Source of the DNA: CAZLCC01 sp964570845
GTDB taxonomy: Bacteria > Patescibacteriota > Saccharimonadia > Saccharimonadales > Saccharimonadaceae
Length of the DNA: 64,000 nucleotides
Direction of reading: 5' to 3'
Assembly: GCA_964570845.1 (NCBI GenBank)
Contig: CAZMZB010000001.1
Coordinates: 310,001 to 374,000, forward strand
The translations under genes were made by a program, and so were the position numbers. Positions 42,120 to 51,631 of the stretch are shown here, piece after piece. How positions within the stretch are numbered: the stretch's first letter is position 1; each line of letters begins with the position of its first letter. Below the pieces are notes generated by a model that worked only from the letters and a program-made list of their open reading frames with translations, did no database searches and had not been told where the DNA came from.

Positions 42120-44312
42120 ATGGCAAAAAAGAAAAAGACGACACGAAGAAAGAAAAAGGTTGAAGCGGCTACACCGCAACATATCCTTCCAGAGGGTTTT
42201 TGGCCACAGGTTATTGCTGTGGTTTTAGCCGCTCTGGCACTGCTTTTGATTGTAGCAATGTTTGGTGCCGGTGGGCCAGTCTTGGAGTGGTTTTATAACA
42301 TCATTCTTGCCACTATTGGGTGGGCAGTATATGCTTTGCCGGTGCTATTGGTTTTCATCACAATTGAAATCTTTCGGGTTGAAGAAAATAAACTGCCGGT
42401 TGTTATGCCAATCGCTTCGGTGCTTTGGGTAATATGGCTCGCTGCTTTCCTGCAGCTTTTTGCGCCGTCACAATTTATGAGTACTGCTACGGATGGTCAG
42501 GGAGGAGGATTAACTGGCTGGTTCTTAGATCAGATACTATTGAGTCTGGTAAGTAGCACAGTCGCTGGCTTCATCTTGGGTATTCTTATTTTCATCACGA
42601 CCTTATTTGTGCTTCGTCTTTCGCCAAGCGTGCTTTTTGGTTTCATTGCCGATTTATTTAGAAGGGAAGAGAGTGATATTAACGAGCAGAACGCGGCGAC
42701 GATACGTGCTGCTGAAGCTGACAAGCAACCGGCAACAATTGGTGAGTTAAAGCTTAATGAAGGTGTACCGACACTTTCCTCGGATGCCGAAGGAAAGAAG
42801 CCGTCGCGTCTTTCCAGTCTAAAAAACAGTGTCGATAGAGATAAGGATGCTGAGGAGCAAACAGCTCTCACAACAGCATCAGATCCGGATTGGGAAAGCC
42901 CAAGTCTTAATCTACTTGAAAAAAAGCAGTCTCCGGCTGATGCGGGCGATGTAAAACATAACGCACAGACCATTCAAGATACACTCTCTGAATTTAATAT
43001 CAATGTAGAGATGGAAGGCGCAAATATTGGACCAAAAGTGACGCAGTATACGCTAAAACCCCCAAGCGGTGTCAAGCTGACACGCATTACGGCACTTGAA
43101 ACAAACATTGCTCTTAATTTGGCGGCACAGAGTTTGCGTATTGAAGCGCCAATTCCTGGTCAGAGGGCAGTCGGTATTGAAGTGCCGAATCGAAAAGCTG
43201 CCGATGTGCGACTGTATGGCGTGTTAACAAGCAAACAATGGGAGAAAACGCATGAGCCACTGAGTTTTGCTATTGGTAAGGATATTGCCGGCGATTCCGT
43301 GCTTGGCGAGTTGAATAAAATGCCGCATCTTCTGATTGCTGGACAAACCGGCTCTGGTAAGTCAGTAATGATTAACACACTGCTCACCAGTCTGCTATAT
43401 CGTAATAGCCCGTCAGATATGAAGCTTATTCTGGTTGATCCAAAGCGAGTTGAAATGGCCCCGTATGAAGACATCCCGCACCTGCTTGCACCCGTTATTA
43501 CACAACCGGAAGAGTGTATCAGTGCCTTGAAATGGGCGACTAATGAAATGGAACGACGCTATAGCTTGCTTGCGGCAGAAAAAGTTCGCGACATCAAGAG
43601 CTATAACCGTCGCAAAAAGGAAGAGACGATGCCTTATATTGTCATTGTCATCGATGAGCTATCTGATTTAATGATGCTCGCAGCCAGGGATGTCGAGGCA
43701 TTAATTGTGCGTTTGGCTCAAAAGGCTCGAGCGGTCGGCATCCACCTGGTACTTGCGACCCAGCGCCCAAGTGTCAATGTCATCACTGGTCTGATCAAGG
43801 CAAATATTCCAGCTCGCATTGCTTTTACAGTTGCGTCGCAAGTGGACAGCCGCACGATTTTAGATCAAATTGGTGCAGAAAAGTTGCTTGGACAGGGTGA
43901 TATGTTGCTGTTAACCCCGGCTATGAGTAAGCCGAAGCGTATTCAGGGTGCATGGGTGATGGACGAAGAGGTTGAAAAGATAACTGATCACTTACGCATG
44001 CAGCGTGCACCGGAATATGATGAAGAAATTACCAAACAACCAGTGAACCTAAGCGGAAAAGGTGGCGTAGTGATGGACTTTGATGGCGGCAATGACGATG
44101 ATATGTATAAAGATGCAGTGCGGGTGGTAGTGGAAAGCGGTAAAGCAAGTGCTAGTTTGTTACAACGGCGTCTCAGAGTGGGATATGCCAGAGCAGCTCG
44201 TTTGATTGAATCAATGGAAGAGCAGGGTATCATTGGTCCGGCCGACGGTGCCCGCCCGCGTGAAGTGCTTGTCTCCAGTCTTGATGATATTTCTGAAGAG
44301 GGTGATGTCTAG
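42120..44312 (+). CDS. ftsK: DNA translocase FtsK
   Basis: 730 residues. A basic N-terminus (MAKKKKTTRRKKK), four membrane helices to about residue 175, a short linker, then the alpha/beta motor: Walker A GQTGSGKSVMINTLL, Walker B YIVIVIDELSDLMM, and the FtsK motif VGIHLVLATQRPSVNVITG. The C-terminal gamma winged-helix domain (KDAVRVVVESGKASASLLQRRLRVGYARAARLI) reads orientation sequences and activates Xer recombination; a Xer-type gene is at 60584. It moves chromosome ends through the division septum. Confidence 0.97.
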   Translation: MAKKKKTTRRKKKVEAATPQHILPEGFWPQVIAVVLAALALLLIVAMFGAGGPVLEWFYNIILATIGWAVYALPVLLVFITIEIFRVEENKLPVVMPIASVLWVIWLAAFLQLFAPSQFMSTATDGQGGGLTGWFLDQILLSLVSSTVAGFILGILIFITTLFVLRLSPSVLFGFIADLFRREESDINEQNAATIRAAEADKQPATIGELKLNEGVPTLSSDAEGKKPSRLSSLKNSVDRDKDAEEQTALTTASDPDWESPSLNLLEKKQSPADAGDVKHNAQTIQDTLSEFNINVEMEGANIGPKVTQYTLKPPSGVKLTRITALETNIALNLAAQSLRIEAPIPGQRAVGIEVPNRKAADVRLYGVLTSKQWEKTHEPLSFAIGKDIAGDSVLGELNKMPHLLIAGQTGSGKSVMINTLLTSLLYRNSPSDMKLILVDPKRVEMAPYEDIPHLLAPVITQPEECISALKWATNEMERRYSLLAAEKVRDIKSYNRRKKEETMPYIVIVIDELSDLMMLAARDVEALIVRLAQKARAVGIHLVLATQRPSVNVITGLIKANIPARIAFTVASQVDSRTILDQIGAEKLLGQGDMLLLTPAMSKPKRIQGAWVMDEEVEKITDHLRMQRAPEYDEEITKQPVNLSGKGGVVMDFDGGNDDDMYKDAVRVVVESGKASASLLQRRLRVGYARAARLIESMEEQGIIGPADGARPREVLVSSLDDISEEGDV

Positions 44313-44359
44313 CTATTATTTGTTGAATTATAATCACTTTGTTATACTTATAGTCAATC

Positions 44360-44985
44360 ATGAAACATAAGCATTCTCTCTCCTTTTATACCTCCTACCC
44401 ACGGGGGGGGTACATAATAGAACAAGCCTAAAAAAACTATCTCTCTATTCACATCAAACTATACCTAATCCTCACTCTCCAGGCTTTACTATAGTTGAAC
44501 TTCTCGCCTCCATAGTCGTGATGGCTATATTAGCTAGCTTAGTAGTGGCAGGGTATGGTAAGGTGCAGGAACAAGCTAAACTCTCGAAAGCAAAATCTGA
44601 CCTTACGCAGCTTGATCAAGCTATAAGAGTGGCGAGGGAGAATACGCAGAAGACATTGAGGGAGATTACCCAAACTAACTATACTGCTAGTGCTTGCATC
44701 TTTGCTGACGCCTGGCAGCTACCTCCATCAGCCACCTGCTGGAACCGCTATAGACTTTCCATTGAAAGAATTGAGCAAGCTGCTGGAGTTTCTCTTGCCT
44801 CTTTAAAGAATGGAACTCCTTGGCGCACTCCATATATAATAGACGAGAACGAGGGCGAACAGAGTCAATCATGTAATGTCAGAGATACTGTCAGAGTTCC
44901 CCTATATAAAGATCCTATTGAATACCTTCAATTGGAGTCTGGTACTACCCTCTTTATTCCAAGATATGCACCGCCAACATGCTAG
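44360..44985 (+). CDS. Type IV pilin-like gene split by a G8 tract
   Basis: TATACT (44343-44348) leads to ATG 44360. That frame (MKHKHSLSFYTSYPRGG) passes through eight G (44403-44410) and stops at 44429-44431. The +1 frame after the tract is open from 44371 to 44985 without any usual start codon before a perfect prepilin motif, PGFTIVELLAS, followed by a membrane helix and a 150-residue pilin body with several cysteines. Nine or six G would fuse both parts, so the gene looks phase-variable and OFF in this copy; a sequencing error in the tract is the alternative. The leader before Gly-Phe would be unusually long (about 45 residues). C-rich codons resemble the PilX-RCC1 gene. Confidence 0.7.
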
Positions 44986-45118
44986 CAGTGTGTAGTCAGA
45001 GTAACCACTCGCGGAGGATATGATATTTAGATTCCATTTTACTCCTGTCTAAATTAGCGTTATACAAAGCTGGTATTTTCCACCTTTTCTTGATATAATA
45101 TTCAGTAATAGACGCTCA

Positions 45119-45140
45119 GCTTATACTAAAAGCTATAAGC
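45119..45140 (+). promoter_or_regulatory. Hairpin in the rpsF leader
   Basis: GCTTATA (45119-45125)/TATAAGC (45134-45140), a perfect 7-bp stem 31 bases before rpsF. Many bacteria have an S6:S18-binding element here, but its typical CCG feature was not seen. Confidence 0.4.
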
Positions 45141-45171
45141 ATCCATATAAAAGGATTCCAAAGGAGAAAAT

Positions 45172-45516
45172 ATGCGAGAATATGAACTAACTGTTCTGTT
45201 GCACCCAGATCTTGAGATGGATCTTGATGCACCACTCAAAAAAGTCCGTAAGGTCATTACGGATAATGGCGGAGAAATCATAAAAGAAGATAATTGGGGG
45301 AAGCGAAGACTTGCGTATCCAATTAAAAAAGAGAACTTCGCAGTATATATCTGCTTCTCATTGAAATTACCTGCAGAAGCAGTAGCAAAAGTTTCAAATA
45401 CCTTCAATATTACTGATGAATTGCTTCGCTATCTATTGGTGATGGTAGATGAAAAGATCAAGGCAAAGCTTAAAGAAGCTAAAGATAATAAAGACGACGA
45501 GTCGAGTGAGGAGTAG
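45172..45516 (+). CDS. rpsF: 30S ribosomal protein S6
   Basis: 114 residues. REYELTVLLHPDLE, GGEIIKEDNWGKRRLAYPIKKENFAVY and DELLRYLLVMVDEK are S6 marks. The C-terminus is acidic. It binds the 30S platform together with S18, encoded two genes downstream. Ribosome site AAAGGAG. It starts the conserved rpsF-ssb-rpsR run. Confidence 0.97.
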   Translation: MREYELTVLLHPDLEMDLDAPLKKVRKVITDNGGEIIKEDNWGKRRLAYPIKKENFAVYICFSLKLPAEAVAKVSNTFNITDELLRYLLVMVDEKIKAKLKEAKDNKDDESSEE

Positions 45517-45521
45517 GGGTT

Positions 45522-45968
45522 ATGGCAAAAAGTATCAATCAAGTTATTTTAATGGGGCGTTTAACGCGCGATCCGGAGCTTCGCACCACGCCAAATGGTA
45601 AGAGTATATGTAGTTTTTCGCTAGCAGTTGATCGTCAGTTTAGCCAGGATGACGTGGCAGACTTCTTTAACGTTACTGCGTGGGATAAACTGGGTGATTT
45701 AGTAAACCAATACTTAAGCAAAGGCCGTCGCTGTCTTGTGCAGGGTCGTCTTCGCCAGGATAGTTGGGATGATAAAGAAACGGGCAAAAAGCGTTCACGC
45801 GTTGAAGTCGTAGCAACTGATGTGACGTTTCTGGATGGGCCAAGTGGTGATTCTGCAGGTGCAGCACCAGGAACGCCACCATCACCATCATCAAATAAGA
45901 AAAGTGATGATGTTGTCATTGAAGATATCGATGACAAACCAATCGATCTTTCAGAAATACCATTTTAA
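45522..45968 (+). CDS. ssb: Single-stranded DNA-binding protein
   Basis: 148 residues. The OB-fold (about 1-110) has INQVILMGRLTRDPELRTTPNGKSICSFSLAV and KGRRCLVQGRLRQDSW. A Gly/Pro/Ser linker leads to the acidic tip DDKPIDLSEIPF, which recruits partner proteins. It coats single-stranded DNA during replication and repair. Five bases separate it from rpsF. Confidence 0.97.
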   Translation: MAKSINQVILMGRLTRDPELRTTPNGKSICSFSLAVDRQFSQDDVADFFNVTAWDKLGDLVNQYLSKGRRCLVQGRLRQDSWDDKETGKKRSRVEVVATDVTFLDGPSGDSAGAAPGTPPSPSSNKKSDDVVIEDIDDKPIDLSEIPF

Positions 45969-45997
45969 TAAGGTTTAATCAGGAGTTTTAGAAAATA

Positions 45998-46204
45998 ATG
46001 GCAAAACCACGAAAATTTAAAAAAGATATTCCATCTTATTTTGACTATAAAGATGTAAAAACATTACAGCATTATATCAATGCGTATGGCCAGATTGAGC
46101 CGATTAGCAAGACAAATCTTAGCGCAAAACAACAACGCCAACTTGCAACGGCAATCAAGCGTGCTCGGCATCTTGCACTGCTTCCATTCGTAACAACAGG
46201 ATAA
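45998..46204 (+). CDS. rpsR: 30S ribosomal protein S18
   Basis: 68 residues. FDYKDVKTLQHYINAYGQIEPISKTNLSAKQQRQLATAIKRARHLALLPFV is the S18 core with no cysteine zinc motif. It pairs with S6 on the 30S platform. A ribosome site (AGGAG) lies upstream. Third gene of the rpsF operon, followed by efp after six bases. Confidence 0.96.
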   Translation: MAKPRKFKKDIPSYFDYKDVKTLQHYINAYGQIEPISKTNLSAKQQRQLATAIKRARHLALLPFVTTG

Positions 46205-46210
46205 GTCTTC

Positions 46211-46771
46211 ATGTATCAGCCGACAGACTTAAAAAAAGGCACGATTGTTCAGCTGAACGGTAAGCCGCTTAAGGTGATTGACTACGCTCAAAAAGTCATG
46301 GGACGCGGCGGCAGTATTGTAAATGTGCGTCTTAAGAATCTGATTGATGGCAATGTTATTCCCAAAACGTTCAAAGGTGCTGATAAAATTGAGCCTGCTG
46401 AAGTCTCAACACAGAGTGTGCAATTCCTTTATGTTGATGGCGATGAATTCTATTTCATGAACCCGGAAACATTTGAGCAATTTTCGATTAACAAGTCTCT
46501 GGCTGAAGATACAAAAGAGTTTTTAAAAGAAGGCGACACAGTTGGATTACAGTCTTTTAATGGCACAGTGATCAACGTTGAGCTTCCAAAAAATCTATTT
46601 CTTGAGGTAACATATACTGAAAATGTCGTCAAAGGTGATACGACGAGCAGTGTCTTAAAAGATGCTACACTCGAAACAGGACTTGGAGTAAAAGTGCCTG
46701 CATTTATCAAGCAAGGCGATGTCATCAAGGTTGACACCCGAACGAAAGAATATTTAGAACGTAAAAAGTAA
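46211..46771 (+). CDS. efp: Elongation factor P
   Basis: 186 residues, three beta-barrel domains: KOW-like N-terminus (DLKKGTIVQLNGKPLKVIDYAQ), middle (EFYFMNPETFEQFSI) and C-terminal OB fold (GLGVKVPAFIKQGDVIKVDT). The tip residue that is Lys34 in E. coli is Arg here (MGRGGS), as in rhamnosylated EF-Ps, but no EarP gene is in view. It rescues ribosomes stalled at proline runs; the PPPPP stretches of the 34363 product are likely clients. Confidence 0.96.
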   Translation: MYQPTDLKKGTIVQLNGKPLKVIDYAQKVMGRGGSIVNVRLKNLIDGNVIPKTFKGADKIEPAEVSTQSVQFLYVDGDEFYFMNPETFEQFSINKSLAEDTKEFLKEGDTVGLQSFNGTVINVELPKNLFLEVTYTENVVKGDTTSSVLKDATLETGLGVKVPAFIKQGDVIKVDTRTKEYLERKK

Positions 46772-46776
46772 TATCT

Positions 46777-47271
46777 ATGGCTGAGAGATCTATCATCGTT
46801 AGTTCACTTGATCCAATCAAGGCGGGCGAACAGTTTAAAAAGTGGCCTCGGCATATAACAGTAGTTCCATGGTTTTTTATCCCGGAGACTTCAAAGCCTA
46901 GCTTCAAGCAAGCTCTTAAAAAAAGAGCAAAAAACACAAGTCGACTGACGGTTATTGGTGATCGGGAAGCATTGTTTGGCCCAAAGCATGACGTGCGTGT
47001 GCGAACACTTCGGGAGATTGGATTGTTAGCTAATTTACACTCTCTCTTACTCGAAGATATAAAATTTTTTGATGGTAAGGTGGCTTCTGAATATATTGCC
47101 CAGAACTATGTACCCCATGTTACGTATCAAGATGGCAGGGGTATTGCAGCGGGTGAAGTTTTACAACTAAATGCAGTGCAACTTATTGAAGATGATACAG
47201 GTGGGATGCGAACAGTAGAGCAGAGCTATGCTCTATCAGCAGAAGAGGCTAGTAATGAAGCAACGTCTTGA
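46777..47271 (+). CDS. 2H phosphoesterase (2'-5' RNA ligase-like)
   Basis: 164 residues with the paired motifs RHITVVPWF (about 25) and PHVTYQDGR (about 110), the two HxT/S elements of the LigT/2H phosphoesterase family. Members hydrolyse cyclic phosphates or 2'-5' RNA bonds. Its substrate is unknown. It begins six bases after efp and overlaps tlyA by 17 bases, so it belongs to the same operon. Confidence 0.82.
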   Translation: MAERSIIVSSLDPIKAGEQFKKWPRHITVVPWFFIPETSKPSFKQALKKRAKNTSRLTVIGDREALFGPKHDVRVRTLREIGLLANLHSLLLEDIKFFDGKVASEYIAQNYVPHVTYQDGRGIAAGEVLQLNAVQLIEDDTGGMRTVEQSYALSAEEASNEATS

Positions 47272-47974
47272 CCAAGCAATGGTGAGTCGAATGCTTGTGA
47301 CTTCAAGGTCGCAAGCTACGAGCTGGATAAAACTCGGTAAAGTGATGATTGGCGATAGGGTTATCACTAAACCCGGCTTTCTTGTTACTACCGACACAAA
47401 AATTAGTCTCAACGCAGAAGATCAATATGTTTCGCGGGCAGGGCTGAAACTTGCCAGTGTTGCGCGCGTACTAAAATTAAACTTTAAAGATAAAACAGTG
47501 CTTGACGTGGGCTCAAGTACAGGTGGTTTCACTGATTTTTCTCTGCAACATGGCGCGAAGCAGGTGATTGCTGTTGATGTTGGCACGGATCAACTTCACC
47601 TGAGTCTTCGTAGTAATCCGAAAATTAAGCTTCACGAAAAAACCGATATTCGGGATTTTACAACGGACGAAAAGCCAGACATCATTGTTATTGATGTTTC
47701 ATTCATTTCACTTCGTGAAATACTGCCATATATTGCCAAAAATCTGACCAAACAAAATACGCACATTGTTGCTATGGTAAAGCCGCAATTCGAAGCAGGA
47801 AAAGATCAAGCGAGTAAAGGGGTGATTAAAAATAATACTATTCGCAGACAGATTTTAAGAGACTTTGAGCTTTGGGCAAAGCATTATTTTGTCGTTCAAG
47901 ACAAAGCAGACAGCGACGTGAGTGGTGCGAAAGGCAATCAGGAGCGGTTTTATCTCTTAAAACCTATACATTAA
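47255..47974 (+). CDS. tlyA: TlyA-family rRNA 2'-O-methyltransferase
   Basis: 239 residues from MKQRLDQAMVSR. N-terminal S4 RNA-binding domain (DQAMVSRMLVTSRSQATSWI, KVMIGDRVITKPG), then a Rossmann methyltransferase of the FtsJ type: YVSRAGLKLASV, LDVGSSTGGFTDFSLQHGAKQVIAVDVG (SAM binding), IVIDVSFISLREILPYI and VKPQFEAG. It methylates ribose of 16S/23S rRNA in other bacteria. Its start overlaps the 2H gene, and the stop overlaps convergent ychF. Confidence 0.94.
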   Translation: MKQRLDQAMVSRMLVTSRSQATSWIKLGKVMIGDRVITKPGFLVTTDTKISLNAEDQYVSRAGLKLASVARVLKLNFKDKTVLDVGSSTGGFTDFSLQHGAKQVIAVDVGTDQLHLSLRSNPKIKLHEKTDIRDFTTDEKPDIIVIDVSFISLREILPYIAKNLTKQNTHIVAMVKPQFEAGKDQASKGVIKNNTIRRQILRDFELWAKHYFVVQDKADSDVSGAKGNQERFYLLKPIH

Positions 47975-49040
47975 ACCGAAATTCGACCACGTCTCCTGGC
48001 TGCATAGTATAGTCTTTACCCTCGGTGCGAATTTTGCCCGCATCGCGTGCTTTAGCTTCTGAACCAGCGATGATAAGGTCATTATAATCGACAATTTGTG
48101 CGGCGATAAAGCCTTTTTCGAAATCAGAATGAATCACACCGGCAGCTTGAGGAGCAGTTGATCCTTTTTTCACTGTCCAGGCACGAACTTCTTTTTCACC
48201 GGCGGTAAGATAGCTCTGTAATCCTAGCGTATCGTAAGCTGCATGAATAAGTTGTTTTAGACCGATTTCAGAAACACCGTAGCTTTCCAGTAGCTCTTTT
48301 GCGTCTGCTTCGTTTAAACCCTGCAACTCTTCTTCAAGCTTGGCGCAAATAAATGTAGCTTGAGCGGGAGAGACAATATTTTTTAGTGCTTCACGTTTTG
48401 TTTGATCTGCAAGTGTTGCTTCGTCGACATTAAAAAGATAAATCACAGGCTTTGCAGTGAGTAAATGAAGCTCTTTAATATGCTCATGTTTGAGTGTGTC
48501 TAAATGAGATAGCGGCAGCCCTTTTTCAAGGTGAGCAAATAATGTGTTCAGATATTCTACTTGAGGTCGCAAGGCTGGTTTTGCCCGAGACTCTTTCTCA
48601 AGTTTTGGCAGCCGATTCTCAAGAGTCTGCAGGTCGGCCAGAATAAGTTCAGTGTTGATAATCTCAATATCGCTGTTTGGCTCAACTTTATTATCAACAT
48701 GCACTACGTCGTTATCCTCAAACACTCGCACTACATGCACAATTGCATCACATTCACGAATATTGGCTAAAAATTTGTTGCCCAATCCTTCGCCTTTGCT
48801 TGCACCAGCCACAAGCCCCGCAATATCAACGAACTTCACGGAAGCAGGAATGATTTTTTGTGCATGATAAATCTCACGAAGCTTTTCGAGCCGCTCATCC
48901 GGCACAGCAACAATACCGGTATTCGGTTCGATTGTTGCGAAAGGATAATTAGCGGCCAGAATATTATTTTTTGTCAGCGCATTAAAAAGCGTCGATTTTC
49001 CGACGTTTGGCAGACCGACGATTCCAATAGACAAACTCAT
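47964..49040 (-). CDS. ychF: YchF/OLA1-family ATPase
   Basis: 358 residues. P-loop GLPNVGKSTLFNALT, G3 DIAGLVAGASKGEGLGN, and the ATP-selecting G4 variant NVDE (VIYLFNVDEATL) in place of NKxD. The coiled-coil insert and C-terminal TGS domain (EVRAWTVKKGSTAPQAAGVIHSDFEKGFIAAQIV) are complete. The ATPase binds ribosomes and acts in stress responses. The 11-base overlap with tlyA is convergent. Confidence 0.96.
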   Translation of the reverse strand: MSLSIGIVGLPNVGKSTLFNALTKNNILAANYPFATIEPNTGIVAVPDERLEKLREIYHAQKIIPASVKFVDIAGLVAGASKGEGLGNKFLANIRECDAIVHVVRVFEDNDVVHVDNKVEPNSDIEIINTELILADLQTLENRLPKLEKESRAKPALRPQVEYLNTLFAHLEKGLPLSHLDTLKHEHIKELHLLTAKPVIYLFNVDEATLADQTKREALKNIVSPAQATFICAKLEEELQGLNEADAKELLESYGVSEIGLKQLIHAAYDTLGLQSYLTAGEKEVRAWTVKKGSTAPQAAGVIHSDFEKGFIAAQIVDYNDLIIAGSEAKARDAGKIRTEGKDYTMQPGDVVEFRFNV

Positions 49041-49122
49041 ACTGACCTATTTTAACAGATAACATTCTTCTTGTAGATGACCTGTTTTATAGAAGAATAC
49101 TACAAAACAGAGAAAACAGTGC

Positions 49123-49152
49123 TTGTATTCTTAAGTAATGCTTATGTATAAT
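49123..49152 (+). promoter_or_regulatory. Promoter of the type IV pilus operon
   Basis: TTGTAT (49123-49128), an 18-base spacer, TATAAT (49147-49152), then 12 bases to the pilM ATG. Just upstream, ATTCTTC and GAAGAAT form an inverted repeat (49067-49101 region) that could be an operator. Confidence 0.65.
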
Positions 49153-49164
49153 AGAGCGTAAGTT

Positions 49165-50214
49165 ATGAAATTGTTTAAAGCGGTGGGCGATTATTTCGCG
49201 CTTGATATCGGTACAACAGCGGTTCGGCTAGTCCAATTAAAGAATCAGGGCGGTGATTCGTGGTCACTTTATAAATATGGCTATGCTCCTGTCGATACAA
49301 AAATTAGCGTCAGTGACTCACCGGAATCGCGGCGTAAATTAGGTGAGGTCATTATGACAGCGTTCGGACAGAGTGGTATCACAACGAGAGACGTCATAGT
49401 CGGTATTCCCTCAAACAAGACTTTTGCAACGGTGGTAGATGTGCCGAAAGTAACGGAAGAGGAATTGAAAGCAACTATTAAATATCAGGCGGAGCAGTTT
49501 ATTCCAATGCCGATTGATGAGGTAAAACTGGATTACGCGCTGCTTGGGCAGTCTTTGCATGACCCGGCGAAAGCGGAAGTACTCATCACCAGTGTTGCGA
49601 ATACTTATAATGAAGCACGTCTCGATATGCTTGAAGGGCTAGGGTTGAATGTAGTTGCTGCAGAACCGGATCCAATTGCGCTTGTTCGCTCTTTACTTCC
49701 GGCGACAGCCCAAAATGCACAGCTTCTACTTGATATTGGTGATATTGCGACCGATCTTGTGATGACATATGGAACATCACCGCGTTTGGTTCGTTCTATG
49801 CCGACAGGGCTGAATTCACTGGTAAAATCAGCTGCGCAAAATTTGAGCGTTGAAGATGCACAGGCTCGTCAATTTATCTTGAAGTTTGGGCTTGCGCCAG
49901 ACAGATTAGAGGGACAAGTTGTTCGTGCGCTGGAAGGTAACCTGGATCAGTTTATTGCTGAAATCAATAAGTCCGTTAAGTTCTTCCAAACCCGCTATCC
50001 CCACGCGGCAGTGGGTGACATATTACTGACTGGCTATGGTGCTTCCATCCCAAATTTTGCTAACTATCTTTCATCGAAAACATCGCTAAAAACCGTGATG
50101 GCAAACCCGTGGCAAAAGGTTAAGGTTTCTAATAATGATAGAGATAAATTGCAGCCTGTAGCTATGCAATTTGGTGTTGCAATTGGTTTGGCGCAAAGGA
50201 GTAAGTTGCTATGA
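49165..50214 (+). CDS. pilM: Type IV pilus assembly ATPase-like PilM
   Basis: 349 residues of the actin/FtsA-like PilM family: FALDIGTTAVRLVQL (phosphate 1), AKAEVLITSVA, LLLDIGDIATDLVM (phosphate 2) and ILLTGYGASIPNFANYL (adenosine). It forms the cytoplasmic part of the alignment complex with PilN and PilO. First gene of the operon; it overlaps pilN by four bases (ATGA). Confidence 0.93.
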   Translation: MKLFKAVGDYFALDIGTTAVRLVQLKNQGGDSWSLYKYGYAPVDTKISVSDSPESRRKLGEVIMTAFGQSGITTRDVIVGIPSNKTFATVVDVPKVTEEELKATIKYQAEQFIPMPIDEVKLDYALLGQSLHDPAKAEVLITSVANTYNEARLDMLEGLGLNVVAAEPDPIALVRSLLPATAQNAQLLLDIGDIATDLVMTYGTSPRLVRSMPTGLNSLVKSAAQNLSVEDAQARQFILKFGLAPDRLEGQVVRALEGNLDQFIAEINKSVKFFQTRYPHAAVGDILLTGYGASIPNFANYLSSKTSLKTVMANPWQKVKVSNNDRDKLQPVAMQFGVAIGLAQRSKLL

Positions 50215-50936
50215 TTGAGCTTAATCTTTTGCCAGATGTAAAGCAGGAGTTTGTTCGTGCTCAACGGCTGCGCCGAAAAATTACTATCATTATGATTATT
50301 ACGAGCATCATCGCAATCGGCATAGTTATTTTCTTTGCTTTCACTGTCTATGTCGTGCAGGCTGCAACGAATGGTCTGCTTGATAGCAGCATTAAAGATC
50401 GATCTGAAAAACTGCAAAAAACTAAAAACCTTGCACGTAACCTGACTATCCAGAATCAATTGAAAACATTGCCAGAACTGCACGATCAAAAGCAAATTTA
50501 CTCCCGTTTATTCACCTATTTACCAATTCTTAATCCCGCAGAGCCAAATACGGTAAAAATCTCTAAACTTGATATCAATACCGGGGAAGGAACAATTTCA
50601 CTAGAAGGATATACAAAAGACTATAAAGCTGTGGCGGTATTTAAGGACACACTGAGTAATGCAGAATTAATCTATACGGATGAAGATAGGCAATCAATTA
50701 GTGCAAAATTGTTCTCCAATATAGTTGTCTCTGATGTTGGTTTGGGCGAAGACGCAAACGGTAGCCAGGTAACGGTATTTAAGACAACGCTAAAATATGA
50801 TGAAAATGCCTTTAAGCGAATGCCTCAAGGTATTTCAGCACCGACAGTAAAGGTGCCGCGAAAAAATACAACTCCTTCTGCGCAACAGTCCTCATCTGTG
50901 TTTAGTGAAGCAAGTCGTGAGGGAGAAGGGCAATAG
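50211..50936 (+). CDS. pilN: PilN-like pilus assembly protein
   Basis: 241 residues. The N-terminus MIELNLLPDVKQEFVRA is the PilN signature that docks onto PilM. One membrane helix (ITIIMIITSIIAIGIVIFFAFTVYVV) follows, then a periplasm-equivalent domain with a coiled coil and ferredoxin-like fold. The C-terminus is Ser/Gln-rich and looks disordered. Overlaps pilM; pilO follows after two bases. Confidence 0.88.
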   Translation: MIELNLLPDVKQEFVRAQRLRRKITIIMIITSIIAIGIVIFFAFTVYVVQAATNGLLDSSIKDRSEKLQKTKNLARNLTIQNQLKTLPELHDQKQIYSRLFTYLPILNPAEPNTVKISKLDINTGEGTISLEGYTKDYKAVAVFKDTLSNAELIYTDEDRQSISAKLFSNIVVSDVGLGEDANGSQVTVFKTTLKYDENAFKRMPQGISAPTVKVPRKNTTPSAQQSSSVFSEASREGEGQ

Positions 50937-50938
50937 GC

Positions 50939-51631
50939 ATGGCAAAAGCAAAAAAAGTAGCACTTACCGGCAAGAGGCAACAAATTGCTCAGTCTAATAA
51001 AGTAATGTTTTTATGGGTAGCTGGTGCGTCGGTTATCGTTTCATTTGCGCTGGTTGCAAGCGTATTCTTGGTCAAGCAAATGATTTTTCAAACGAAGATT
51101 ATTGCGGCAAAAGCAGAGACAAACAATACACTGCAGGATAATATTGAGACTACTCCGGATTTAAAAAGAGAAGTAGAAAAACTGATTGCAAATCAAAACC
51201 TTACCGAAGCTAGGGCAAAGGCGGATCAAAATAATCTCTCAGTCATTTTTGATGCGCTTCCCTATGTTGCTGATGAAATTGGCTTTGGCTCCTCGCTTCA
51301 GTCTATTCTCTTGGCAGGTCTAGGGACTCCTGAGAATATTACCATCAATTCACTTTCAGATAGTACGGCAGTTGAAGAAGGCGTAGAAGAGGCTGGGTTA
51401 CCAATTCCAGAGGGAGCTCAAGAAGTAGCATTTACCTTTACGATTACTGGTACTGATAAAGATATTAAAGAAATACTGACACGGTTTGACCGCTCTATTC
51501 GTCCAATCCAGATCGACTCGTTATCTTTGCAGGCGGGTGGAGGTAATAGAGTAACTGCCACGATTCAAGCAAGAACGTTCTACCAACCAGCGAAAACATT
51601 AGAATTAAAAAATAAGACGGTAAAGCCATGA
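50939..51631 (+). CDS. pilO: PilO-like pilus assembly protein
   Basis: 230 residues: basic cytoplasmic start, one helix (VMFLWVAGASVIVSFALVASVFLV), a coiled coil (AETNNTLQDNIETTPDLKREVEKL) and a C-terminal alpha/beta domain. The layout and the position after pilN give the assignment; sequence motifs are weak in this family. It overlaps the next gene by four bases (ATGA). Confidence 0.78.
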   Translation: MAKAKKVALTGKRQQIAQSNKVMFLWVAGASVIVSFALVASVFLVKQMIFQTKIIAAKAETNNTLQDNIETTPDLKREVEKLIANQNLTEARAKADQNNLSVIFDALPYVADEIGFGSSLQSILLAGLGTPENITINSLSDSTAVEEGVEEAGLPIPEGAQEVAFTFTITGTDKDIKEILTRFDRSIRPIQIDSLSLQAGGGNRVTATIQARTFYQPAKTLELKNKTVKP

